In this document: piece after piece, positions 1 to 8,334 of the stretch
How positions within the stretch are numbered: position 1 is the stretch's first letter
Layout: every line of letters begins with the position of its first letter
Source of the DNA: a bacterium
Lineage (GTDB): Bacteria; Patescibacteriota; Microgenomatia; UBA1406; GWC2-37-13
Length of the DNA: 40,763 bases
Assembly: GCA_021787635.1 (NCBI GenBank)
Contig: JAJYLO010000003.1
Span: forward strand, 1 to 40,763
Reading direction: 5' to 3'
Position numbers and translations under genes: made by a program
Notes under the pieces: model-generated
The model's input: only the letters and a program-made list of their open reading frames with translations
The model's database searches: none
Told to the model about the DNA's origin: nothing

Positions 1-295
1 TCGTGAGACAGTTCGGACTCTATCCTGTGCAAGCGATTGGATTTTTGCGGAGACACTCCTACAGTACGAGAGGACCTAGGATGTAAAGATCCCTGGTGTA
101 CCGGTTGTCCTAAAAGGGCATTGCCGGGTAGCTATATCTTTAGTCGATAAGCACTGAATGCATCTCAAGTGCGAAGCGCACTCCAAGATTAGAAATCCCG
201 ATAAGCTTACCGGAAGAAGACCGGTTAATAGGCGTCAGGTGTAAGCCTTGTAAAAGGTTTAGCCGAGACGTACTAAGTAGCGACTCTCCCATCAA
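1..295 (+). rRNA. rrl: 23S ribosomal RNA, 3' end (partial)
   Basis: The first bases carry the sarcin-ricin loop sequence AGTACGAGAGGACC at 63-76, universal in domain VI of large-subunit rRNA. The distal helices follow, and a terminal-type sequence CGTACTAAGTAGCGACTC lies near 268-287. The 5' part lies outside the window. The 3' boundary is approximate because the partner strand of the terminal helix is not visible. No 5S rRNA follows: ruvC starts about 20 bases later. No clear T-rich terminator is seen between them. Confidence 0.95.
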
Positions 296-315
296 TTTTG
301 CTAGTTAAATAAGAA

Positions 316-783
316 GTGACAATACTATCAATCGATTCTGGAATTGAACGAACCGGTTACGCCGTTTTTAGGAACGGCCATTATCTGACTTCCGGTTTGA
401 TAAAAACTTCCAAAGCACAAATAAAAGAAAAGCGGCTTGAACAAATCTACAATGCCATAAAAGAATTGGTGAAAAAAAATAAACCGGAAAAAATAGTGCT
501 TGAGCGGTTATTTTTCTTTAGTAACCAAAAAACCGTTATTACGGTTAGTCAAACGCAGGGAGTTGTCTTATTGTTGGCGGCCCAAAACAATATTCCGGTC
601 GAATTCCTTACCCCGCTACAAATTAAGTCGATCATTACGGGCTATGGCAAGGCGGATAAAAAAGCCGTCCAGAAAATGATTGCCCTGACATTAAGTATTC
701 CCGGCATCACCCAAGATGATGAAGCGGATGCGGTAGCCTGCGGATTAGCCTATTGCTACCTCAATAAAAATCTATTAAAATGA
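316..783 (+). CDS. ruvC: Holliday junction resolvase RuvC
   Basis: RuvC is the endonuclease that cuts four-way junctions made during recombination, acting with RuvAB on DNA. The 155-aa product has the RNase H-like start SIDSGIERTGYAVF with the first catalytic Asp at residue 7. A second acidic residue lies in VLERLFFF (Glu63), and the C-terminal acidic pair is in DDEADAVACGLAY (Asp135 and Asp138). Length is close to the family norm (about 155-175 aa). The start is GTG, the only sensible start before the first motif. It begins about 20 bases after the 23S rRNA and ends four bases before gpmI, so it probably shares a transcript with gpmI. Confidence 0.92.
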   Translation: MTILSIDSGIERTGYAVFRNGHYLTSGLIKTSKAQIKEKRLEQIYNAIKELVKKNKPEKIVLERLFFFSNQKTVITVSQTQGVVLLLAAQNNIPVEFLTPLQIKSIITGYGKADKKAVQKMIALTLSIPGITQDDEADAVACGLAYCYLNKNLLK

Positions 784-787
784 ACAA

Positions 788-2428
788 ATGAAATCAGTAG
801 TATTGATCATTCTTGATGGATTCGGATTGGCACCGCCCGGGCCGGGCAATGCCATTCAATTAGCCAATCCCACTAATATTAACTCATATTTATATTCTTA
901 TCCCAATACCACATTACGCGCTTCCGGTCAAGCGGTCGGTCTACCGCCGGAGGAAGCCGGCAATACCGAAGTCGGTCACATTAATCTTGGCGCCGGTCGC
1001 GTCGTTTATCAGGATCTGCCGCGGATCAATATGTCGATTGCCGACGGCAGTTTTTATAAAACCGAGGCATTTTTGAAAGCGGTTGACCATGTATACAAAA
1101 CCGGCGGCCAGCTTCATTTTCTTGGTTTGATCGGCGGCGAAAATAGCGTCCATGTTCATTCTGATATCGAGCATTTATATGCCTTGCTTTATTTTGCCAA
1201 AGAAAAGAAGGTTCAAAACGTTTATATACATGCCATTACCGATGGCCGGGATTCACCGCCAAAATCGGCCGAAACAATCATCGGTCAGTTTGAGGAAAAA
1301 ATAAAAGAAATGGGGATTGGTCGGATTGCCACCGTCATGGGTCGCTATTTTGCCATGGACCGTGATCATCGCTGGGAACGGACGGCCAAAGCTTATTTTT
1401 GTCTGACCCAGGGTCAGGGCAATCAAGCCACCTCCGCCAAGGAAGCGATTCTCAATTCATACAATAAAGACGTTACCGACGAATTTATTCCGCCAACCAA
1501 TATCGTCGAGGATAATAAACCGATTGCGTTAATTAAGGAAGGCGACGCTGTCATTTTTTTTAATTTCCGAATTGACCGGCCGAGACAATTAACAAAGGCC
1601 TTCGTCCTTGACGAATTCGAGAATCAGGCCAATATACCGGCTTCTTTTGATCCTTATGCCGTCAAATATCATAAAACCCATTTCCCTGAATTGGAAAATC
1701 TTACTGCCCCTTTTAAAAGAGGAGATAAAATCAAAAATCTTTTTTTCGTGACGATAACGGAATACGAAAAAAACCTGCCGGTCGCCGTTGCTTTTCCGCC
1801 GGTTATCGTCCAATTACCTCTAGGCCGTATCCTATCCGAAGCCAGATTACCCCAGTTGCGAATCACCGAGTCGGAAAAAGAGCGGTTCGTCACTTTTTAT
1901 TTCAACGGACAGCGGGAAGCGGCTTTTCCGCTTGAGGACCGACTAATTATTCCATCACCTAAAGTGCCGACATACGATCTTAAACCGGAAATGTCCGCTT
2001 ATGAATTAACCAATTCCATCCTGGCCAAAATGCGGGAAAGCAAGTATAAACTGATTGTCGTCAATTTTCCCAATCCAGATATGGTCGGCCATACCGGCAA
2101 TATCCAGGCAACTATTACGGCAATTAAAACAGTGGATAATTGCATCGGTAAAATCGTTCAGGAAGCCATGATCCTCGAATATTCAGTCATCATTACCGCT
2201 GACCACGGCAACGCCGAGCAAAAAATCGATTTGAAAACCGGCGAGATATCGACCGAACACACCACCAATCCGGTCCCGTTTATTTTTATCGACGAAGCAT
2301 ATCAAGGCCGGTTTACCAAACTGCAGACTGGTATTTTAGGTGATGTTGCGCCGACAATCCTTTCCGTCATGGGACTGCAGAAACCGGACACGATGACGGG
2401 AAGAAATTTACTAGAGGAACTGAAGTAA
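788..2428 (+). CDS. gpmI: 2,3-bisphosphoglycerate-independent phosphoglycerate mutase
   Basis: It interconverts 3- and 2-phosphoglycerate in glycolysis. The 546-aa protein starts with the metal-site segment VLIILDGFG (Asp10). It carries DGRDSPP, the AVIFFNFRIDRPRQLT segment, PDMVGHTGN and the C-terminal ADHGNAEQ, all typical of the Mn-dependent alkaline-phosphatase-superfamily mutase. The phosphorylated nucleophile motif, usually GNSEVGH, reads GNTEVGH, so Thr60 sits at the usual Ser position. The protein is slightly longer than most homologues (about 510-515 aa), with extra sequence near residues 340-420. It lies four bases after ruvC. The convergent PfkB gene starts its stop codon directly after this one. 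Confidence 0.94.
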   Translation: MKSVVLIILDGFGLAPPGPGNAIQLANPTNINSYLYSYPNTTLRASGQAVGLPPEEAGNTEVGHINLGAGRVVYQDLPRINMSIADGSFYKTEAFLKAVDHVYKTGGQLHFLGLIGGENSVHVHSDIEHLYALLYFAKEKKVQNVYIHAITDGRDSPPKSAETIIGQFEEKIKEMGIGRIATVMGRYFAMDRDHRWERTAKAYFCLTQGQGNQATSAKEAILNSYNKDVTDEFIPPTNIVEDNKPIALIKEGDAVIFFNFRIDRPRQLTKAFVLDEFENQANIPASFDPYAVKYHKTHFPELENLTAPFKRGDKIKNLFFVTITEYEKNLPVAVAFPPVIVQLPLGRILSEARLPQLRITESEKERFVTFYFNGQREAAFPLEDRLIIPSPKVPTYDLKPEMSAYELTNSILAKMRESKYKLIVVNFPNPDMVGHTGNIQATITAIKTVDNCIGKIVQEAMILEYSVIITADHGNAEQKIDLKTGEISTEHTTNPVPFIFIDEAYQGRFTKLQTGILGDVAPTILSVMGLQKPDTMTGRNLLEELK

Positions 2429-3340
2429 TCAATTTGCTCCAATTTTTGCTAATATTTTCGCCGCATATTTAGCTCCTTTTTCCATCGAAGCGGCAATATT
2501 ACCCGATTGAAGATAGCCGGCAATGAAGCCGGCGCAATAGCCGTCGCCGGTACCGGTGGTGTCGACGATCCTCTCCGGCCTGATGGCGATCTGATGATAA
2601 ATTTTTCCGTTGTAATAGGTATAGCTGCCCTTCGCTCCTTCGGTGACGACGATAATCTGATCGTTTAAATATGGAATATACCATTGAATAACATTTTCCC
2701 GAAAATGAATATCCTTATACGGCGCTTTGACAATCTCGGCGAACTCATGGCCGTTGACAATAATGATATCGGCCGCATTGAGAAGAGAGAACAATTGGTC
2801 CTTTGGCCGACGACAATCCTTGATACCGATATTCAGTACCGTCATTACTTTTCGGTGCTTGAAAAATCGCAAAAGCGCTATTCGTTCATGCAACGATACA
2901 TCAGGCAAATTACCCAGATATGCCATTTTGGTTTTGAAAATATCGGTCAACTCGTTTCTTTCACTGACCAGATGCTGATGCGGCGTATTGTAGTTGATGA
3001 TCGACCGTTCACCGTTATCGGCAAGAAGTATCGTGGAAATATTCCAGTAATCGTCTTCGATATCACACAATCGGTGGGAGATGGAATGGCTATCCAGCTG
3101 GTCAATAATGATTTTTTTAAATTGATTATTGCCGATTTTACCCATCACCGCCGTTTTCATTCCAAGATGGCTGCCGCCGATCGCCACATTGGCCCCGCCA
3201 CCGCCAATGCTGGTATGGAAATAGTCGGGGACATATTTGCCGCCGATCGCCAGCTGGAAACGACCGTCACGAAAGGTAAGCGACTCACCCTTAAAAAAAA
3301 GGTCGACGCTTATGCCACCGATAGAAATCAGGTCATACAT
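2429..3340 (-). CDS. PfkB-family carbohydrate/nucleoside kinase
   Basis: This is a ribokinase-fold sugar kinase of about 303 aa; the substrate cannot be told from sequence. It opens with YDLISIGGISVDLFF, has the Gly-rich SIGGGGANVA substrate/lid segment, and ends with the PfkB signature DTTGTGDGYCAGF carrying the anion hole and catalytic Asp. The ORF track extends it to 3412. I place the start at 3340 because the family domain begins there, a TATAAT box lies 9 bases upstream, and the longer version would overlap the divergent gene. It converges on gpmI with no gap. Members can act on ribose, fructose, adenosine or similar sugars. Confidence 0.85.
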   Translation of the reverse strand: MYDLISIGGISVDLFFKGESLTFRDGRFQLAIGGKYVPDYFHTSIGGGGANVAIGGSHLGMKTAVMGKIGNNQFKKIIIDQLDSHSISHRLCDIEDDYWNISTILLADNGERSIINYNTPHQHLVSERNELTDIFKTKMAYLGNLPDVSLHERIALLRFFKHRKVMTVLNIGIKDCRRPKDQLFSLLNAADIIIVNGHEFAEIVKAPYKDIHFRENVIQWYIPYLNDQIIVVTEGAKGSYTYYNGKIYHQIAIRPERIVDTTGTGDGYCAGFIAGYLQSGNIAASMEKGAKYAAKILAKIGAN

Positions 3341-3342
3341 GC

Positions 3343-3357
3343 TATAATTATTATAAC
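3343..3357. promoter_or_regulatory. Overlapping divergent -10 boxes for the PfkB kinase and holA-like gene
   Basis: Minus strand: TGTTATAAT, an extended -10, lies at 3358-3350 and ends 9 bases before the kinase ATG at 3340. Plus strand: TATAAT at 3343-3348 or TATAAC at 3352-3357 precedes the ATG at 3369. The sequence is nearly self-complementary, so one AT-rich element can serve both directions. The spacing on the minus side leaves room for almost no 5' leader. Confidence 0.6.
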
Positions 3358-3368
3358 AGCAATAAATT

Positions 3369-4031
3369 ATGTTAACTATCATCTGCGGCGAGGATAATGT
3401 CGAATCCCGCAACTATTTTCTCGATCTCAAACAAGCCTACGAGAAAAAAGACTATGAAGTCCAAAATGTCAATTCGCTGGAAATCGATGATGTCCCGTCT
3501 TTATTTGCCCAAAAACGGGTTTATTTTATCGAAAATTTAAACCGGAAAATCAATAAAAAAAATTTAAGAATAATGAGGGAAGTAAAAAGAATTACTGAAA
3601 ATAAAAAAATAGAAGTAGTTGATTGGGAAGATCAGGTTTCCGCGCGAGAACTGAAAATCAACGGCGCGACCGTCAAAGAATTCAAACCATCACAAAACAT
3701 TTTTAAACTACTTGATTCCTGTTATCCTGGGAATATGAGTAATTTTCTGAAAATCCTTCACGATATGCCGCCGAAAATTGAGGAAGGCTTCATTTATATC
3801 ATGCTCGCCAGACACATCAGAAACCTGCTGCTGCTCAAAACCGGGGATGGAAACACCAAGCTTAGCCCCTGGCAGGCGGCCAAACTGCGCAACCTGGCAA
3901 AATTCTGGACTATGAAACAGTTAATCGCCTTTTACGACGGCCTTTTCCGCATTGACGTTTCCTCGAAAACAGGCAATAATCCATTTTCCTACGCGAAATC
4001 GCTTGACATCCTTACCAATTATTTCTTATGA
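3369..4031 (+). CDS. holA: DNA polymerase III delta subunit-like protein
   Basis: The delta subunit opens the sliding clamp in the clamp loader. This 220-aa product is much shorter than typical HolA (about 330-345 aa). It keeps an N-terminal segment beginning LTIICGEDN, where the degenerate AAA+ domain would start, and a C-terminal helical block. That block contains LARHIRNLLLLKTG, LSPWQAAKLRNLAKFW, IDVSSKTGN and a final leucine-rich helix, the pattern of the delta collar domain. The middle is reduced. It starts at the first ATG, facing the kinase gene across a shared promoter, and ends ten bases before the phosphomannomutase. Identity rests mainly on the C-terminal pattern. Confidence 0.65.
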   Translation: MLTIICGEDNVESRNYFLDLKQAYEKKDYEVQNVNSLEIDDVPSLFAQKRVYFIENLNRKINKKNLRIMREVKRITENKKIEVVDWEDQVSARELKINGATVKEFKPSQNIFKLLDSCYPGNMSNFLKILHDMPPKIEEGFIYIMLARHIRNLLLLKTGDGNTKLSPWQAAKLRNLAKFWTMKQLIAFYDGLFRIDVSSKTGNNPFSYAKSLDILTNYFL

Positions 4032-4040
4032 TGGCACCAT

Positions 4041-5441
4041 ATGGATATTAATCCGGAGATTTTCAAAGCCTATGACATCCGCGGCATTTATCCGGCGGAC
4101 ATTAATAAAGAAAATTTCCCCGATATTATTAAGGCAATTTATTCTTTTTTCGTCAAGAAAACCGGCAGGAAGAATTTATCAATCGTCCTTGGTCGGGACA
4201 CCCGGATTTCCGGTCAGCCGCTGATGGAAATCTCGCAGAAAACGCTCGTCGAATATGGAGCAGCCGTTTATAACATCGATCTAACCTCCACGCCGACTAT
4301 GTATTATGCCGTTTTTAAAACCCAGGCTGATGCCGGTATTCAAATCACCGCCAGTCATAATCCCAAGGAGTGGACCGGCATTAAATTCCTTATCCGCGAC
4401 GGCGATAAGGCATTCAAAGTATCTAAAGATACCGGCATGGATGAGGTTAAGGATTTGGCGATCAGTAAACAGTTTGTCAAACCGGAACCGGGCGGAAAAG
4501 TGATTGACAAAAAAAATATTTTAGTTGACGAGGTAAAGGATGCTCTGGCGGAAATAAATCCACCAAACAAAAGACGGTTGAAAATCGTGTCCGATACCGC
4601 CAATGGCATGGGTGCCCTATACCTTGATGAAATATTCAAAAATTATCCGGTCGATTGGGTAAAGATGAATTTCGAACTCGACGGCAATTTTCCTGTCCAC
4701 CAACCAGATCCACTGCAGTTTAATCTCTATAAAGACCTGCAGAAGAAAGTTATTGACGAAAAAGCCGATCTGGGAATCGCTCCCGATGGCGACGGGGACC
4801 GGGTGTACTTCGTCAATGAAAAAGGAGAAATAATTATTGCGACAATGATCACTTCGCTTATCGCCGAAGAAATTTTGACCAAAAATCCCGGCGAAACGAT
4901 TGTCGTCGATATCCGCTATACCCGCAACGTCGCCAATGTCATCAGAAAATTTGGTGGAAAAATGTCGGTATCGCCAGTCGGCCATGCATTGATTACCAAA
5001 CAGTTAAACGATGCCAAGGGTGTTTTTGCCGGCGAATCTTCGGGCCATTTCTACTTTCGAGCGACCGGCGGAGCGGAAAGCTCAATCCGCGTCATTCTCT
5101 ATGTCCTAAAGGCGATCCAGGAAGAAAATAAGCCGATTTCCGAAATTCTGGCCGGATTTAAAACGATTGTTGAATCGGGCGAACGTAATTTTATTTTGCC
5201 CGACGGAACCGATGTCAAGAAACTGCTGCAGAATATTGCTGACATTTACAAAGATGGTAATGTATCCTGGCTCGACGGCGTGGCCGTCGATTATCGCGAC
5301 TGGCGTTTCGGCATCCGGACATCGAATACCGAGCCGCTTATGCGCCTGAACGTCGAAGGCAACTCTAATCCGCTTGTCAGCGCCAAATTCCAGGAACTGA
5401 CCGATCGGATTCTCCAGGCCGGAGCTAAAATAAAGGGATAA
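4041..5441 (+). CDS. Phosphomannomutase/phosphoglucomutase
   Basis: This alpha-D-phosphohexomutase (466 aa) converts hexose-6-phosphate to hexose-1-phosphate to feed nucleotide-sugar synthesis. All four family landmarks are present: the opening FKAYDIRGIYP, the active-site ITASHNP with the phosphoserine at Ser105, the metal loop DGDGDR at 249-254, the sugar-recognition loop GESSGH, and the phosphate-binding RTSNTEPLMR near the C-terminus. Length fits the ManB/AlgC-type enzymes. It follows holA by nine bases, so it is probably co-transcribed. A glycosyltransferase two genes downstream, a GT2 domain in the giant protein and a glucan phosphorylase are potential users of related sugars. Mannose versus glucose preference cannot be read from sequence. 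Confidence 0.93.
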   Translation: MDINPEIFKAYDIRGIYPADINKENFPDIIKAIYSFFVKKTGRKNLSIVLGRDTRISGQPLMEISQKTLVEYGAAVYNIDLTSTPTMYYAVFKTQADAGIQITASHNPKEWTGIKFLIRDGDKAFKVSKDTGMDEVKDLAISKQFVKPEPGGKVIDKKNILVDEVKDALAEINPPNKRRLKIVSDTANGMGALYLDEIFKNYPVDWVKMNFELDGNFPVHQPDPLQFNLYKDLQKKVIDEKADLGIAPDGDGDRVYFVNEKGEIIIATMITSLIAEEILTKNPGETIVVDIRYTRNVANVIRKFGGKMSVSPVGHALITKQLNDAKGVFAGESSGHFYFRATGGAESSIRVILYVLKAIQEENKPISEILAGFKTIVESGERNFILPDGTDVKKLLQNIADIYKDGNVSWLDGVAVDYRDWRFGIRTSNTEPLMRLNVEGNSNPLVSAKFQELTDRILQAGAKIKG

Positions 5442-5446
5442 AAATC

Positions 5447-5455
5447 TGCTATAAT
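5447..5455 (+). promoter_or_regulatory. Extended -10 promoter of the 535-aa membrane protein gene
   Basis: TGCTATAAT is a perfect extended -10 box and lies just 8 bases before the ATG at 5464, straight after the stop codon of the previous gene. Initiation 6-8 bases downstream of such a box would give a leaderless or nearly leaderless mRNA. No Shine-Dalgarno sequence is visible before the ATG. Confidence 0.65.
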
Positions 5456-5463
5456 TAAGCCAT

Positions 5464-7071
5464 ATGCCCGACAATCAACCGGTGAAGCTTTCACAGTATA
5501 CCGACGCGTTAATTAATGCTTTACGATCCATTAAGCCCCGGCCCCGACCCGATGATTTTTCCCAGCTCATGGTGTCACAAACGGTTTCTTTTTTCGCTTT
5601 AGTTTATGAGAAAATTCGCAATGCGGTCGAATTCCGGGAAGACCATTTGATCTTGCGGGCAGCGATTGAGCGAATACTTAAACGACGGTTGTCGCTTAAC
5701 CCGGCCGGTCGGGGAGAGGGAGAAAATCTTTTACGTGAGCTTTTGTGGGCGCGTTATTTCGATAATGGCTCCTTAGGCGGCGAAGATGTCATAAAAATCC
5801 AGGCGATTATCGACCGCTATATCGAACTGCGGAAACAGATTGTCGTCGGCCGCAATGCCGACAGGCAGCAATATCTTAATCAGTTTCTACTTGATATTGC
5901 CACGTGCGAAATCGAAGAAGCGCTTAAACCGGCGCTAGCCGCTAAACACGCCAGCTATACGTTTTTTATCTATCAGGTCCTTCGCGGCAAAATTAAAATC
6001 GAAGGCCTGACTGACGAACAAAAAGATGCTTTTTTCCTGGTGGCGATCGAGCGCGCCTACGGCAAAAGCGACAAACCCTACCAACGATACCATTTATTCA
6101 CTACCTTGTATAAACCGTTAAGCCGCTATAATCAAACGGAAATTACCGAGCTGGGGCCACAACTGCCGGCCATCTTTTCCAAAGTGGACCAAATGATCAC
6201 CAACCCCTATGTCGATAACCTGGCGAAATTTACCCGAAAACAGCTGCCGCCGTTTCTTGTCCTTTTTGATATCTTTGACCAAAAATTGAATGAAGTCGAA
6301 AGCATCCTATCCGACAAACAGAAATTATGGAATGAAGTCGATCTAACCTGCCGTGAGAAATATCAAGCGCTTGGCGGACGCATCCGCAACTTAGCCATCA
6401 AAAGCTTTATTTATATTCTGGCGACAAAAATGATTTTCGCCCTGATTTTAGAATACCCGCTTTCACTGTATGTATACGGCGAAGTCAATATGGTTTCGAT
6501 CGCCATAAACAGCTTTTTCCCGCCGATTCTCATGCTTATTATTTTAGCTTTTTTCCGCGTTCCCGGGGAAGACAATACCCGCAAAATTTACCAGCGGATT
6601 GTCGAAATTATCGATGCCGACCGCAGCTTTGAGACACAGGTCGCGTTTATGCCTAAGAAAGCCCGGGTAAGAAGGCCGACGCTCGTTTTCGGCTTCACCA
6701 TTTTTTATTCCCTGACTTTCATCATTACTTTGTGGCTTATTTACGAACTATTGTCTTTTTTGCATTTTAACCTCATCAGCCAGTTTATTTTCGTTTTTTT
6801 CGTCAGCGTCGTCACCTTCTTTTCTTATCGTATCCGTCAGATCGTCAAAGAACTTCAACTCAAGGAAAAAGAAGGGATTTTTACTCCGCTTATCGACTTT
6901 TTCTTTATGCCGATACTGTCTCTTGGCAAGTTTTTCAGCGAGGAAGTCGCTCGACTAAGTTTTTTCGTTTTCATCTTCGATTTCCTGATTGAGGCGCCTT
7001 TTAAGCTGGTATTTGAAATTGTTGAAGAATGGATATCGTTCGTCCGGAAGCGAAAAGAAGAAATCATATGA
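5464..7071 (+). CDS. Uncharacterised multi-spanning membrane protein
   Basis: I do not recognise the family. The 535-aa protein has a soluble, charged, helix-rich N-terminal part of about 310 residues. Four strongly hydrophobic stretches follow, near residues 315-338, 345-364, 398-425 and 431-450. The C-terminal part has another hydrophobic or amphipathic stretch (about 495-520) and ends in a charged tail, VRKRKEEII. No catalytic motif stands out. It has its own promoter-like box, and its stop codon overlaps the start of the next gene (ATGA), so it is translationally coupled to the GT4 glycosyltransferase and may work with it at the membrane. The function remains unknown. Confidence 0.8.
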   Translation: MPDNQPVKLSQYTDALINALRSIKPRPRPDDFSQLMVSQTVSFFALVYEKIRNAVEFREDHLILRAAIERILKRRLSLNPAGRGEGENLLRELLWARYFDNGSLGGEDVIKIQAIIDRYIELRKQIVVGRNADRQQYLNQFLLDIATCEIEEALKPALAAKHASYTFFIYQVLRGKIKIEGLTDEQKDAFFLVAIERAYGKSDKPYQRYHLFTTLYKPLSRYNQTEITELGPQLPAIFSKVDQMITNPYVDNLAKFTRKQLPPFLVLFDIFDQKLNEVESILSDKQKLWNEVDLTCREKYQALGGRIRNLAIKSFIYILATKMIFALILEYPLSLYVYGEVNMVSIAINSFFPPILMLIILAFFRVPGEDNTRKIYQRIVEIIDADRSFETQVAFMPKKARVRRPTLVFGFTIFYSLTFIITLWLIYELLSFLHFNLISQFIFVFFVSVVTFFSYRIRQIVKELQLKEKEGIFTPLIDFFFMPILSLGKFFSEEVARLSFFVFIFDFLIEAPFKLVFEIVEEWISFVRKRKEEII

Positions 7072-8291
7072 GAATTGCGATGATCTCCTACCACGCCTGT
7101 CCCCTTGCTTATCAGGAAGGTAAAGAAACCGGCGGTATGCAGGTATATGTTCTCGAACTAACCAAAGCCCTGGTGAAAATGGGGCACCGGGTCGATATTT
7201 ACACCCGGATCCAGGATACGGTCAGCCCGGAAATCGTTGATTTCCTACCAGGTATGCGCGTCATCCATTTGCCGGCCGGACCGCGACACGGATTGGACAA
7301 GAAATTGCTCGTTAAGCACATTCCGGCTTTCGTCAAGAATCTTCACCGCTATATTCGTCGGAATAAGCTATCCTACGACATCATCCATGCCCATTATTAC
7401 CAGTCAGGGTTAATCGCTATGCAATTAAAAAGCCAGCACGGTATTCGTACACCGCTTGTCACCAGTTTTCATACACTCGCTCTCATAAAAAATATGGTCG
7501 CTCGGACACCGGCGGAAGCGGCGGCGCCCGAACGGGTAGCGATCGAATTCGATTTGGTCAAAAAATCGGCGGCGATTGTCGCGGCCAGCGTACTTGACCG
7601 GGAGTATCTTATCAGTTTATACAATTGCCCGACGGAGGTTATCAGCGTCATTAACCCCGGCGTCGATACGGCTGTTTTCAAACCCATTCCTAAAAAAGAG
7701 GCGCTTGATTATATTGCCTCGGCGACCCGCGATAAAATCATTTTATTCGTTGGCCGGATCGAACCGCTAAAAGGCATCGATGTCCTGATGCATGCGATCA
7801 AAATCCTGCAGTCGAAGAAACCGTCACTGGACGCCTGCTTGCTAATTGTCGGCGGCCAAAGGGGTGAAGGCAGGCCGGAGGAACTCCTGCGATTAAAGAA
7901 ACTGGAGAAAACACTCGGAATTTCGCCAATCGTTGGCTATATCACCCAACGGCACCAGCATGAATTGCCTTATTATTACAATGCGGCCGAAGTAATGGTC
8001 TTACCTTCGTATTATGAATCTTTCGGCATGACCGCTCTTGAGGCGATGGCTTGCGAAGTGCCGGTTATTATCACCAATACTTCCGGCATATCTAGTCTGT
8101 TTGGCCATGAACTCAGCCAGCTTATCGTTTCCGCCAATAATCCGCTGGAATTAGCCAGCCAAATTGACAACGCAATTAACAACCAGCAGTTTCGCCGTGA
8201 ATATCAACAGAAAGTTCGACAGCTTATACGCCACTTTACCTGGGAAGAAACAGCGCGGAAAACGACCGCCGTCTACAAACGGATTTCTTAA
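7068..8291 (+). CDS. GT4-family glycosyltransferase
   Basis: This retaining GT-B glycosyltransferase transfers a sugar from a nucleotide donor, probably in the cytoplasm or at the inner membrane face. The N-terminal domain has MRIAMISYHACP and GGMQVYVLELTKALVKMGH. The C-terminal donor domain has ILFVGRIEPLKGIDVL, then VLPSYYESFGMTALEAMAC with the E-x7-E pattern that binds the donor (first Glu near residue 317), and VPVIITNTSG. The overall look is of the MshA/sucrose-phosphate-synthase branch. The ORF track starts at 7029. I use the ATG at 7068 because it overlaps the upstream stop as ATGA and the conserved fold begins there, giving 407 aa. The acceptor is unknown. Confidence 0.9.
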   Translation: MRIAMISYHACPLAYQEGKETGGMQVYVLELTKALVKMGHRVDIYTRIQDTVSPEIVDFLPGMRVIHLPAGPRHGLDKKLLVKHIPAFVKNLHRYIRRNKLSYDIIHAHYYQSGLIAMQLKSQHGIRTPLVTSFHTLALIKNMVARTPAEAAAPERVAIEFDLVKKSAAIVAASVLDREYLISLYNCPTEVISVINPGVDTAVFKPIPKKEALDYIASATRDKIILFVGRIEPLKGIDVLMHAIKILQSKKPSLDACLLIVGGQRGEGRPEELLRLKKLEKTLGISPIVGYITQRHQHELPYYYNAAEVMVLPSYYESFGMTALEAMACEVPVIITNTSGISSLFGHELSQLIVSANNPLELASQIDNAINNQQFRREYQQKVRQLIRHFTWEETARKTTAVYKRIS

Positions 8292-8320
8292 TCAACTTTA
8301 ACTTGATTATTGCCACCTTG

Positions 8321-8326
8321 TATAAT
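8321..8326 (+). promoter_or_regulatory. -10 box of the VIT1-family transporter gene
   Basis: TATAAT lies 8 bases before the ATG at 8335 in the short gap after the glycosyltransferase. As elsewhere in the window, the distance leaves essentially no 5' leader. Confidence 0.6.
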
Positions 8327-8334
8327 TTCTATAT

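Noticed and set aside
2684-3397. 237-aa plus-strand ORF
   Set aside because: It lies antisense to the PfkB kinase, whose motifs are clear, and has no family resemblance.
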